Shown here: positions 11,771 to 21,589 of the stretch, in pieces
Numbering within the stretch: the first letter of the stretch is position 1
Layout of the letters: every line of letters starts with the position of its first letter
Origin: Polytrichum commune
Lineage: Eukaryota; Streptophyta; Polytrichopsida; Polytrichales; Polytrichaceae
DNA: 60,000 nt
Direction of reading: 5' to 3'
Assembly (NCBI GenBank): GCA_950295325.1
Contig: OX485807.1
Coordinates: 32,089,666 to 32,149,665 of the forward strand
Position numbers and translations under genes: made by a program
The notes under the pieces: generated by a model
Seen by the model: the letters and a program-made list of their open reading frames with translations, nothing else
Told to the model about the DNA's origin: nothing
Database searches by the model: none

Positions 11771-12441
11771 CTTGATATATATGGTAAATGGAGATAGAAT
11801 TTAACGTGGTCATGAATTTAGTATCACTCGGTAGCAACTTCAGCCCTCGATAACTTTGAGATTTGGCTGCATGGGGCGTGTGACTTGAATTAGCACCACC
11901 CTCACAAATTGGTATATTTAGTGTACTGATGATGACTAGCTTGAAGTCTATTATTCATTGCCCACATTGCATCCTTTCATGTATTTCAACATTAATGTTC
12001 TTGATATCTATGGTAAATGAATATAGAATTTAACGTGGTCATGAATTTAGTGTCACTCGGTAGCAACTTCAGCCCTCGATAACTTTGAGATTTAGCTGCA
12101 TGGGGCGTGTGACTTGAATTAGCACCACCCTCACAAATTGGTATATCTAGTGTACTGATGATGACTAGCTTGAAGTCTATTATTCATTGCCTACATAGCA
12201 TCCTTTCATGTATTTCAACATAAATTTTCTTGATATCTATGGTAAATGGCTATAGAATTTAACATAGTGCCACTCAGTAGCAACTTCAGCCCTTGATAAC
12301 TTTGAGATTTGGCTACACGGGACGTGTGACCTGAATTAGCTCCACCCTCACAGATTGGTATATTTAGTGTACTGATGATGACTAGCTTGAGGTCTATTAT
12401 TCATTGCCTACATAGCATCCTTTCATGTATTTCAACATTTG
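11771..12441. repeat. Three tandem copies of a 229-bp unit
   Basis: The marker 'CTTGATATMTATGGTAAATG' starts at 11771, 12000 and 12229, giving a period of exactly 229 bp twice. The third unit has a ~15-bp deletion after GAATTTAAC. Each unit carries the blocks CACTCGGTAGCAACTTCAGC, TTGAATTAGCACCACCCTC and GATGATGACTAGCTTGA. A diverged single unit is at about 53040-53200. Non-coding. Confidence 0.85.
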
Positions 12442-13299
12442 TGATTCTCGTAATTACGTCTCTCAATTGATGCAGATGCTCAAACTATTCAATGCAATAT
12501 ACTTATTTTGCACCGTGTCTCAGCCTGATCTCCCGTTTGCAAATTCATATAAGTAATTAATCACTGCAAGGATATTTGCTAGAAATTAGGAGAATATACG
12601 GTGCAAGTGAATGATCATAATTTGGCACGAGGAAGCACTGACTTTACATGTAAAACAATCTCTCAGTATATGTGCATGATGACATTAATTAAGAGTCCCA
12701 GACAAATGGGACACGTTTAATTTAGTATACACACTTCTTATTTGAGGTTTTACTAAGTTCTGGGTATAATACAGTGTATCATGTAAAGTTCAGATTATGA
12801 TCTGGTTAAACCCTGATGTGAATGTCTAGTTTTCAATAACGTTACAGTGAAAGGGAAGAAAAAAATGTAGTATTGTTTTGGACTTTTGTGATTTAAGTTG
12901 ATTTTTCAATTTGGGAATAAATGGACAAAATATTACAACCTCGGAATCTCTTTCCTTAATTAGCAGGTTTGAAAAGAAAAGGAATGTGACTTAAATAATG
13001 ACGAATAACCACTTGTATAGAAATACTATATGTTGATATCAGTATCGAAATTAATATGAAAGATATTTAAATTACCATGTTGTAATATTGTAATATGATA
13101 TAATTATCTGGTAGATCAATCTGGAATTGTCCACCTGGTCGGCAATTGCAAACATCTTAGATTGTCATTTCAATTTTCAAGAATTGGATTTAACATGCAG
13201 ACGGTATAGAAGGTCAATGTGGAGATCCTTCCCAAGTTTTTGACAACATGAAAAAGGACCTTTGAAATTGCGTTAATACTTGAACTTAGAATGCTCAAT
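12442..13299. other. AT-rich intergenic, nothing recognised
   Basis: Very AT-rich with no open frame of note, no inverted ends and no match to other parts of the window that I could see. Confidence 0.5.
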
Positions 13300-15110
13300 A
13301 TTTTGTGTTCACAAAATTCAAGATAGCGTTGTCAACGTAAAGGAGAATGGGACCACGTGTTACATGAACAAGAGGAATCCTTGTCGATCTCATTCAAATA
13401 TGTCTCAAGTTCTTCAATGGATAGTCCGGATAGTGTGGGAGGAAGGGGGCATCCTTGTTTGACACCAATATCAAACATCATGTTTGTCATGTCTGTCTCA
13501 TTGATTCTTACTTTTGCACAAATTGTGGTTTGCAAAGAAAAAGAATTATGGTGTTGCTTCATTTTTGGGGTGGTCTGAATTTTTTATGTAATCCCAAAAG
13601 GACATTACGAAAATTAGAGGCCCTCAACAACAATTGCCTCCTTTCAAAAGTGAACACCTTGAACAAGCGTGGACAAGCCAGCCGCACCTATCTCCCCAAG
13701 GGCAAGCCCCTAGGTTCCCACATGGTTGGATGAAAACATCTAGTTCACCCAGATACCCCCCCCCACACACACACACACACACACACACACTATAATTGGG
13801 TGGATCATAGGTGGTATAGTGCTAACAAGGTCACCCATCTAAGTACTATTTCGGCCTTAGGTGGCTTAACCTTACAGTTCCCATGGGATCCAAGTTACAA
13901 CCTTGGGTTTAAGCCAACCTTTGTGGTATACATGGTTTTCACAACTTGTTGTAAATGAAGTGGTTCACTTAAGCATTGGAGGTGTTCCCAAAATTTGTCA
14001 TGTGAAATCGTGTCAGAAGTTTTTTTGGAATCAATAAAGCAAGAAGATAGACTGGCACATGTTTCTTGTTCAATTGAAGTGTGTAATGTAAGGATGTGGG
14101 CCAAATTAGATCAACCTTTTCTAAAACTTGCTTGTCCTCAATCCCACTTACCAACTAATTGGTTTTTTTTTCTAAATCAAAGTCATAGAGTTTGCCAAAT
14201 ATTGCACCTAACATATAGGTCCTATAGTTCCCCTGGATTTAAAGATCATGTGAATTATGTCGGTGGTCCATGAGGATAGAAATCCCTCTCTTGCTACAAA
14301 GTTAAATTGTAATCTTGTGATGGGTACGCATTGGTCATTTGTTGCCCATTTTAGAAACTTGGGTTTTAACCCATGAATACATCTTGAGTTGTGGTTTGCT
14401 AAATCTCTCATATCATCCCATACTTCTCCATCTGTTAAAACATCTAGAAGTTGAGTATTTGGACAAAATATTCATTAACACTTTATCCGGAAGTGTGCAC
14501 TTTTGTGCAATAATGCACTACTTCTTGTGGCGTAAATGGAAGAGTTGAGTTGTCCTATTTTTCAAAGCTTTTCCACAACAATTTTGGATTCTTTCTCAAT
14601 AAAAGATGCAACACCTTATGTTTGCGTTCCAAATAAGAGTGTTTCTTTCGTTCAATCATTGTGAGGTACTTTTTGAAAGTTGTTCTTGAGGAACTAACCA
14701 AGTGACTAGAGTCTAACGGTTATGATAGTCTCGCCGAGCCTCTTGACATTCCCTATCAAACCATGTGTTAGCAGGTATGCTTCTTTGTTTGCCCATTGTT
14801 TTTTGGAGGAAAGTGGTTGAGCCACATGTAGTATCAAATGTAGCCGCAACTTGGGCATGTTCCTCTAATGAAGTGTAGGTCTTACTTTGCATGGATGTGA
14901 GTTCATGTTTAGCAGTGAGATCATATTATTGATTTGTGTTCAAAGGGTTGGGATGGGGAAGGTGACACTAACTAGAGCAAGTTGGGAACTTGGATCCTAC
15001 ATTATGACATAAGTGAAGAAGAGAGGGCAATGATCTAAGGGTTGTATGCTACCTATGGAGAAGTCGGATGTAAAATTGCGCAGGGAGTCAGGATCCGCAG
15101 GGGGGACTCT
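13300..15110 (-). pseudogene. Degenerate LINE (endonuclease end, linker, reverse transcriptase)
   Basis: Read on the minus strand from high to low coordinates. Near 15.05 kb the frame gives a LDHCPLFF-like stretch resembling the SDH motif of LINE apurinic endonucleases. Near 14.75-14.55 kb there are linker-like residues (NTWFDRECQEARRDY, then KKHSYLERKHKVLHLL). Near 14.27 kb IFKSRGTIGP resembles the start of the reverse-transcriptase region. At 14104-13930 CFIDSKKTSDTISHDKFWEHL and LHLQQVVKTMYTT match the FDxV/W-L block, and at 13535-13400 GVKQGCPLPPTLSGL matches the conserved GxxQGxPLSP motif. Frames shift repeatedly and stops are frequent, so it is dead. A separate 392-bp insertion (13530-13921) splits the RT. 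The YxDD box was not found; the downstream part is missing or unrecognisable. Confidence 0.8.
13530..13921 (-). mobile_element. 5S-rRNA-derived insertion inside the LINE
   Basis: TGTGGT flanks both sides (13524-13529 and 13922-13927). Removing the block restores a continuous LINE frame (MYTT joined to ICAKVRIN), which fixes the boundaries well. On the minus strand, near its 5' end (about 13891-13829), it reads GGATCCCATGGGAACTG, GGTTAAGCC and TAGATGGGTGACC, in the same order and spacing as plant 5S rRNA, including the internal control region. A C-run/(CA)n microsatellite lies at about 13757-13790. Possible identities are a 5S-headed SINE or a Cassandra-type LTR relic; no TG...CA ends were seen, which favours the former. 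The duplication is short for a SINE. Confidence 0.65.
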
Positions 15111-15195
15111 TCATTGGAAACCTAAATAACATGTGTGGAACACTATGAAATCAAACCCCCTATATACAAGAAGATTATAGTCCCAAAAAACAAAC

Positions 15196-15241
<46 letters not shown>

Positions 15242-15671
15242 CTAACACCAAGCTAGAAAATGGACTCATGTATTAATACTAAGCTTTTCAATATAATGTT
15301 ATTCATGCCTCCACTACTTATACAAAATATAATTTATTACTTATAAAATCCACTTTCATTTTGAAGGGACGAAATCATTGAACATTTTGTCATCCACAAT
15401 AACACATCTTTACTCCGTATCGTTGAGCAAGTAGATCTTAGATTAGCCATAATAATTGGCCAAAGTTAACGCTCCTCTTAAATCATTAGTGCATCCTTCT
15501 TACAACACCACTGTGATTGTCCAAAGTGGTGCTATTATGTACATAATACCACATATAATTAATGACTTTTAACTTATGGCTTACTGAATGCACCCTTGCA
15601 TTCACTTGTTGAGTCTCAAAACTTTTAAGAATGAAAATACAATAGGCATCACTTTTAAATCCACGTAAGTG
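15111..15671. other. Intergenic with GT/GC microsatellite
   Basis: A (GT)n tract running into (GC)n lies at about 15199-15241. No gene or inverted-end element is seen. Confidence 0.5.
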
Positions 15672-15679
15672 CCGCATAC

Positions 15680-16349
15680 CAGAGCCCTACATTGGGTGCC
15701 CATACCCATGCCCATGCCCATGCCCATGGGTTTTGGGTGGGCATGGGTGTGATATTATTGTCCATGGGTGGGCATGGGTGGGCATGGCTGCAATATTATT
15801 GTTCATGGGTGGGCATGGGTGGGCAAGGGTGCGATATTATTGTTCATGGGTGGGCATGGGATATCATGAGATCATTGCAGCGGTGAGCTTAGCATTGCCA
15901 ATGAATCGGGATACCACTGTTAAATTCAGTATTCTCTTGTGGTGGAAGCTGAAAGGAGCCCCCACATTCCCCATCATGTCGCGCGTGGCGCGTTCGGTTT
16001 TGTGCATCCCTACATCCAACTCCAAATCGGAGTCAAACCTCTCGGATGTAGGGAATACGCTAACCAAGAAGCGCTCCGGGCTGAAGGCAACGATAGTGAA
16101 CGACCTTTTGTGCGATCCAACCAAGACTTGGTGTAGGCGGGTAATGCACATTACATAATTTTTGAATACATGGGCGCAATTTGAATAGCATGGGTGGGCA
16201 TGGGTGGGCACATGTCATGCTATGTGTGGGCATGGATGGGCATGGGTGCGCACATGTCATGCTATGGGTGGGCATGGGTGGACATAGGTCGCTGCTGATG
16301 GGCATGGTCTGGGTATGGGTGCAATTTAAAAGGAAAATGTTGGGCTCTG
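15680..16349 (+). mobile_element. hAT transposon remnant, 670 bp, with 8-bp duplications
   Basis: Ends CAGAGCCCTACATT and AATGTTGGGCTCTG are inverted repeats, and CCGCATAC is duplicated exactly on both sides (15672-15679 and 16350-16357). An 8-bp duplication with CAGNG-type ends is diagnostic of hAT elements. Both sub-terminal regions are arrays of GGGTGGGCAT-type units, which may be expanded transposase-binding sites. The centre keeps a transposase C-terminal fragment (separate entry). An internally deleted copy, not autonomous. Confidence 0.9.
15733..16158 (+). pseudogene. hAT transposase C-terminal (hATC dimerisation) fragment
   Basis: The last ~90 codons of the open frame resemble the hATC dimerisation domain: LLWWKLKG from 15934, then PTFPIMSRVARSVLCIP, SNLSDVGNTLTKKRSGL and a final NDLL. 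In hAT transposases this domain mediates dimerisation near the C terminus. The first ~50 codons of the open frame are only translated minisatellite (GGHGC-type repeats) and not real protein. Everything N-terminal of hATC, including BED zinc finger and catalytic DDE residues, is missing, so the product cannot be a working transposase. Confidence 0.8.
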
Positions 16350-16401
16350 CCGCATACGTTAGTGTTTAGTGTGAATACATAATACTCCAAACTACATGTT
16401 A

Positions 16402-16676
16402 AGGTAGAGGGTGCTAAAACCAACACCTCAAAGTCTTGCACTATAAATACATAATGATTTTGAGAATGTCCCACCACCTTAACATCAGGGTCCCATATTG
16501 ATTTTATCTACCAGTAAAACTTAAACTCTCATAACTTATAAATACGTAGTTCGAATAAAGCATATTTTGATGTGTTGAAACGCCTTTCCAAATGCTAACC
16601 CTAAACCATCTAGATTTTACCACTCTAATATTAGTAGATGCTTAGAGTGCTTGAAGGGCTTTAGCACCATCTACCT
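16402..16676. mobile_element. TA-target miniature with AGGTAGA ends (family B-like)
   Basis: Left end AGGTAGAGGGTGCTAAAACC and right end inverse GGGCTTTAGCACCATCTACCT, with TA on both sides (16400-16401, 16677-16678). 275 bp, no coding capacity. The outermost AGGTAGA is shared with the elements at 3881-4325 and 53204-53658, while the inner sequence differs. Confidence 0.75.
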
Positions 16677-16964
16677 TAGTACCATACACTTAGTAGGGCC
16701 TCCTTCGGTTCGCACGCTTGATGTTTGCCATGGCATCCAACCGACATGCGTGCCTATATGTATGTTGTAGGGTACAACTCATAGGCTTTCATATCTTTTT
16801 AAGTGTACCATTGCTCCCTAGTGGACCTTCCAAGATGAGATCCACCGGCGTACAAGTTCCAAAAGCATTCCACTAGACATGGGGGATCCAACTCTAAGCA
16901 AAGCCGGATTTTCGCACATGGCATGTAACCGATTCACATCACCATTTGAATGTAATAAACAATG
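16677..16964. other. Intergenic, nothing recognised
   Basis: No coding signal or repeat structure seen. Confidence 0.4.
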
Positions 16965-17375
16965 AATGGGGAGGACCAACCGCTAGTTACACACGAACCG
17001 GTTGGGCTTGAGGAATAACCGGTTGAAGCTCAAGACTTCAGGAAGAGTACCACTCTTTCTCAAGGAATCTATGGAATATGCTTTGATTTAGTAAACAAAG
17101 TAAACAAGAACTGAAAGAACGCAACATGTAACCGGTTGGACTTGGAAACATTAGGATCTTGACCAATTGTGACCAGAAACCACCCCGGGCACTAGTTTGA
17201 GAAATAACCGGTTGAGGTTCAAGATGCCAGGAAAAAGTAATGATCTTTTAGGAGGAATCTGTGGAATATACCTTGAACTATTGAAGAAACACTGAAAGAT
17301 GTCAACATGTAACTGGTTGGACTTGGAAACACTAGGATTTTGACCAGTTATGCCTGAAAACATCCCCGGACATTG
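16965..17375 (+). repeat. CCGGTT dispersed repeat, two copies in tandem
   Basis: One full copy (about 16965-17185) is followed directly by a second lacking its first ~40 bp (about 17190-17375). Both carry GAAATAACCGGTTGA, GGAATCT.TGGAATAT, AACATGTAAC.GGTTGGACTT and an end resembling CCCGGRCA. Confidence 0.7.
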
Positions 17376-17429
17376 GTAATAAAGGTCACTGAGAGCATAC
17401 TCGGTAGAAAGAATCTAAGCTTGGTCCTT

Positions 17430-17581
17430 AACATTATTCAGATCCATAACAATGTTCTGTGGGACTGACAGTATTCCACACAATGTTCCCCACATTCATA
17501 TTGAATGTGGAGAATATTTGGGAATATTCCATGAAATGTTGTTAGTACCACAGAACATTGTTATGGATTTGAATAATGTTA
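17430..17581. repeat. Strong imperfect hairpin of ~150 bp
   Basis: The outer ~36 bp of each arm (AACATTATTC.GATCCATAAC, then AATGTTCTGTGG) are inverted with about two mismatches. Pairing continues through a less perfect middle (GTATTCC / GGAATATTCC) to an inner CCACATTCA / TGAATGTGG stem around a short loop at about 17512. Size and shape fit a small palindromic miniature or a microRNA-like precursor. No transcription evidence is available. Confidence 0.75.
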
Positions 17582-18072
17582 TGTCACAACAAGTTGGGAT
17601 TAGTGGAGAACTTCTCCAAAACCAAATCATAATGTTCACTTGGAAGTTGAAACTTAACTTAGACTTGCATGATGTTTTTGAAATGGTGATTGCATGATTA
17701 CCCTGTGCAATCACGGTTCAATCTTTTTGAAAATATATGTTAGATATTTGAGTGGTAGGTATATGACAAAGTTTGTAGTTAAAATGTGACTTCAATAAGA
17801 CATGTGTCAAGGTGGGATTGGGTTCTTTGCTCCAAACATGGGGCACCAATCTAGGTTAATCATTAGCACAATTAGGAGGAAATGTGTGACCACTTTATAT
17901 ATATTCACTCTCGCCTCGTATAAATCGTTCGTGTAAAATTTGCATTTTGAAATCGTAAATGACATTCTGTGTGATTTGCAAATGCTCACCAAATGAGAGA
18001 TTCCCCTATTCGATCCAACGGTCAAAATTGTCTATGGAGTTGGAAGTGCCCACAGTAGGACCACATACCTTA
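17582..18072. other. Intergenic, nothing recognised
   Basis: No gene or repeat structure beyond the hairpin flank. Confidence 0.4.
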
Positions 18073-18346
18073 GGGTGGGTTTACAATAGGGTCATGAATA
18101 AACCAAAAGAATCAAGTGACCCTATTGGTTGAGAGCAACATTTTGGACCCAACGAGTTAACACTAGGGTCCATGGTATGAAAGAAAGGAAGTGGCACTAG
18201 TGTGACGTCACTTTCTCGCCAAATTCTCAGGGAATCCCCACTCACTACTCCTCCTCATTTGGACACCAATCTTGAGTCCAAAAGAATCAATAGAGGGGTG
18301 TTTTAAACGCCAAGTCTCTTGGACCCATACCCTAATGTAATCCCAC
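18073..18346. mobile_element. TIR miniature (family E), copy 1
   Basis: Left end GTGGGTTTACAATAGGGTC and right end inverse GACCCATACCCTAATGTAAT form imperfect inverted repeats. Interior blocks CACTAGGGTCCATGGTATGAA, AAGTGGCACTAGTGTG and CACCAATCTTGAGTCCAAAA recur in the foldback at 42849-43372. No coding capacity. Confidence 0.5.
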
Positions 18347-21260
18347 GGGTGGATGCTCACCACACCTACCGAGTGGGAGACTAAATCAAGGGATGGAAGG
18401 ACGAAGACGCCAATGATTAGTATAGAACCCAGGTGTTGCTGCTTCTAAAACATGTAACCTCTAAATTAGAATCACAAACCCTGAATCAGTCAAGTAAACT
18501 TAAAATATTATAAGTCGGCACCAAACTAATGGGGGCAAGGAATTTATCATCCCCCTCGGTACGTGTTAGGAGACCAAACTGGAAAATCCACCCATAATCC
18601 ACACTACTAGCATACGAGTCCTACACAATCCAACAATCCAAATCTATCCCTATTCTAGATTTATGAATCTTCCAAGGACATCATAGGACAAGTTTCGAGT
18701 GACGCAAGTCAATGGCCTAGGACTCATATGCTTGTAGTGGTGCCACATCGGATTTAAAAGGAAGGGAAGTAGGCACGGGAAGAAGAAAAAAATACCGTCA
18801 CCTGGGCAGAGTTTCCAAGACCAGTTGCCAGTACTACCTACCTGCACATGCAGTAACGTCTTCCCTCCGGTACTTTACTTCACAATCCAATCATCACAAT
18901 CCAGGCACTACTACACTGAGAATCTAAGCTTGGCCATTCTTCAGTAATCACGGCAATCACAAGTGCAGATTGCAGTGGGCGTCCGATTCAACACGACGTG
19001 TGGTTCCAAGTGCAGCAGAGCAGAATGATCAGATCTGTATTATTGTAACGACTCTCAATCAGGAAGTGTCAGGCCTGTGTTTCTCTGCAGTGCATTTAGT
19101 GTTGTAATTAATAACCGGACGGGCCGTGTTAAGTGTGAAAACACATGCTGCAAGGACACCCAAATTGTAGGCTACACCCACAAAAAGGAAAGGGGGGTTG
19201 AATACATGCAACAGCCGCTCCTGCTGCTCCAATCTGGATGAGGAGGACTCAGGAGCACGTTTTTTTGCGACTTGGTATGATGGCAACCGTGGCTCCAGGC
19301 ATGGTACACTTAAGTTACTTCGCCCTCTGCATGCATGTCCATGAATATTTATCAGGTTTGTAGGTGTGTCATATATATCCGGGAAGGAAACATGTAAAAT
19401 ATATGGCAGATAGCTAGGCATGTCAAGAGAATTCGCAGATAATCTACTTATGTACTCGGTTGGAATTCTGATCGATACGGCGAAGAGATCTAATGACTTT
19501 GCAGGGCGACTTGCAGGGCGAGCTTGATGGGTGACGGTTTTGGTTGATGTAAGGGGCAGGAGGAAAATGGGAGCGAGGGAATCACTCGTCGATTTTACGC
19601 TGGGATAGTTAATTACTTTGAGCTGGAACATTAAGATGTTGACACAAACCTCGAGTTTTATGCCATATGATCAAGTACTGGAGCATGTGCGCATCGCTTA
19701 AACACCAAGTAATTAACAGTCTTGTGTTGCAGTCGATTGTTGACAATTAGGTCTGCTCTTGACGAATACCAACGTCATGTTGCCACCGACTTTGTAAAGC
19801 TCCCCCACCCATCCCCCCCCCCCCACGTAAAATTGGCAGAATCTGTGAGTGCGTCAAGGAACCGACTTTAGATTTGGAATGCGCAGAGAAATTCTGAAAG
19901 TGCTTTTGTACATTCTTCATATGTTTGAACTTGAAAGTGAGTAAAATCCCGCTTGACAATCCGTTTCGAACTTCGGTTCCCATTCTACACGGCTAGTTTC
20001 TCAAGAGAATGTGAAGTTTGAACTAATTAATACTATATTCCATCAAAGAACACTTTGCGCAGTTTCAAGTAACCTCATGTACGATGAATGAGGGAATCTA
20101 GTTGCCACTGGATAACACAATGAGATCAGATTGTCATCATAATTCTCCTTGAACTGTACACTCAGATCTTGAAAGGAGATTGGCAGAAGATTCCCACTTA
20201 CAAGTACATTAAACCTTTGGATTCTGTCGCTACATGCCTGGTACTTTTGCAAGGAGCTTGGAAGTTTAAAATAGTTTATGAACACCTTTCACAGTTTCAA
20301 GAACCCAAGCAATCTTGTGTGCACCGAATAGCAAATCCTGTCGAGGCAGCAGCGGGTTGCAATGAGATCAAATTGTACATACATACACATAATCGCCCTT
20401 GGACAAAACAGGACGCCACTCACGGGAAAGTCCCATGAAAGCATGGTTAAGAGTTCAATGTTGTTAAAATTCAAGGTTATGCTGCCTATGTTGATTTGAT
20501 TGCTCAGCAGGACATCATGACAATCAGTTATCAAAAAAAAATCAAGAGAATCATCAATTATGTAGGGTACATTAGAACCTTTGACGCCTCGATTTAAGTT
20601 GGAATTGAATCCCCAAACCTGCACCGATGTCATGACTTGACCAATCATGTAAAAAAGTTATCATTGGTAAATTTCTCAAAGTGTGTGCTATGGAATGTAA
20701 AGGTCCATGTACTTTCACCTCTCAAAGTGCACATTATTTCACAAAATGTAGTGTGAGTTCATTCTTAGGACTTTTAGGTTGAATGTTATTTGAACTTCAT
20801 GTTGGAATCGTTTTGGATGCAGAGCCATTTCCAAACAGGCCATCTATAAATATTACAAGCAGCACTCAGAGCCCACGTCAGTAGATTGCGGTGATGCCCA
20901 TATCCACACGTAGCACATCAGATTTTGAGCAAATAAAAAATTTATAATGGTAATTATAATGGTCCAAACTATCATGAAGGTCTGAATGCTTTCATAAAAC
21001 ATCCTCACTCATAAAGAGATGCAACCCATACAAACTCATCCACCAGCGCTACAACTCCCACCAACGAACTCGTCTACAAAGATAAAAATCATTTGAAGAG
21101 TGGAAGACCCTCACTACAAGCATGAGTCATAGGCAATTGAGCTACGTCACTGGAAACTTGTTCTTCTATGTACCTAAAAAAATTGTAAATCTAGCACAAA
21201 GATAGATTTGCATTGTTCTTTTCCTAACATGGGACAATTGCGTAGGGCTCGTATGTTAGG
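18347..21260. other. Repeat-poor stretch, no gene identified
   Basis: This stretch lacks the miniatures that fill the rest of the window, so it may hold an unrecognised gene or regulatory DNA. The longest open frame is 190 codons on the minus strand (19059-19631); it is serine- and proline-rich in parts but has no domain I can name. A ~95-bp direct repeat, with weaker similarity, lies at about 20045-20140 and 20280-20380 (shared TTTCAAG and CAATGAGATCARATTGT). A C-run lies at 19815-19825. I see no convincing exon-intron structure. Confidence 0.3.
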
Positions 21261-21589
21261 ACACTCTAACCTCCTTAATATCACACTTGTGGCAACCAAA
21301 GTGCACATGATAGTAAAGAGGTATGTATTGTTAACATGGATGCATGATATTAGAGAATTAGTGTAGTGTGTGACATTACGGAATAACACAAAGTCAACGT
21401 TGCAATAATGTTAATGATGACAATGTCATGCATGCGAGCATGTGGTTTTGAATTCTTTGGTGGATAATGTCAAAACCTGTCATATATGGGAAGGAAATGT
21501 GACAACAAGGAGGGAGATTTAAACTGAGCACATCCATTCCCTGGGGTTTCGGGATATGAGAGGGAATGATATTAGGGAGGTTAGGGTGT
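21261..21589. mobile_element. TIR miniature (family C), copy 2
   Basis: Left end ACACTCTAACCTCCTTAATA and right end inverse TATTAGGGAGGTTAGGGTGT form a ~23-bp inverted repeat with two mismatches. The interior aligns in inverse orientation with 6276-6634. 329 bp, non-coding. No clean target-site duplication seen. Confidence 0.75.

Noticed and set aside
11771-12441. CRISPR-like array
   Set aside because: Units are 229 bp and contiguous, without short repeats and unique spacers, and the genome is eukaryotic.
13530-13921. Functional 5S rRNA gene
   Set aside because: Only part of the 5S sequence is present, with many substitutions and no proper 3' end or terminator; it is a derived insertion.
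15692-15886. Open frame translating to repeated histidine-alanine and glycine-histidine-glycine units
   Set aside because: It is a frame through the sub-terminal GGGTGGGCAT minisatellite of the hAT remnant, not a protein.
19059-19631. 190-codon minus-strand open frame, the longest in the window
   Set aside because: No domain, no convincing splice partners and no codon pattern; an open frame of this size can occur by chance in 60 kb.
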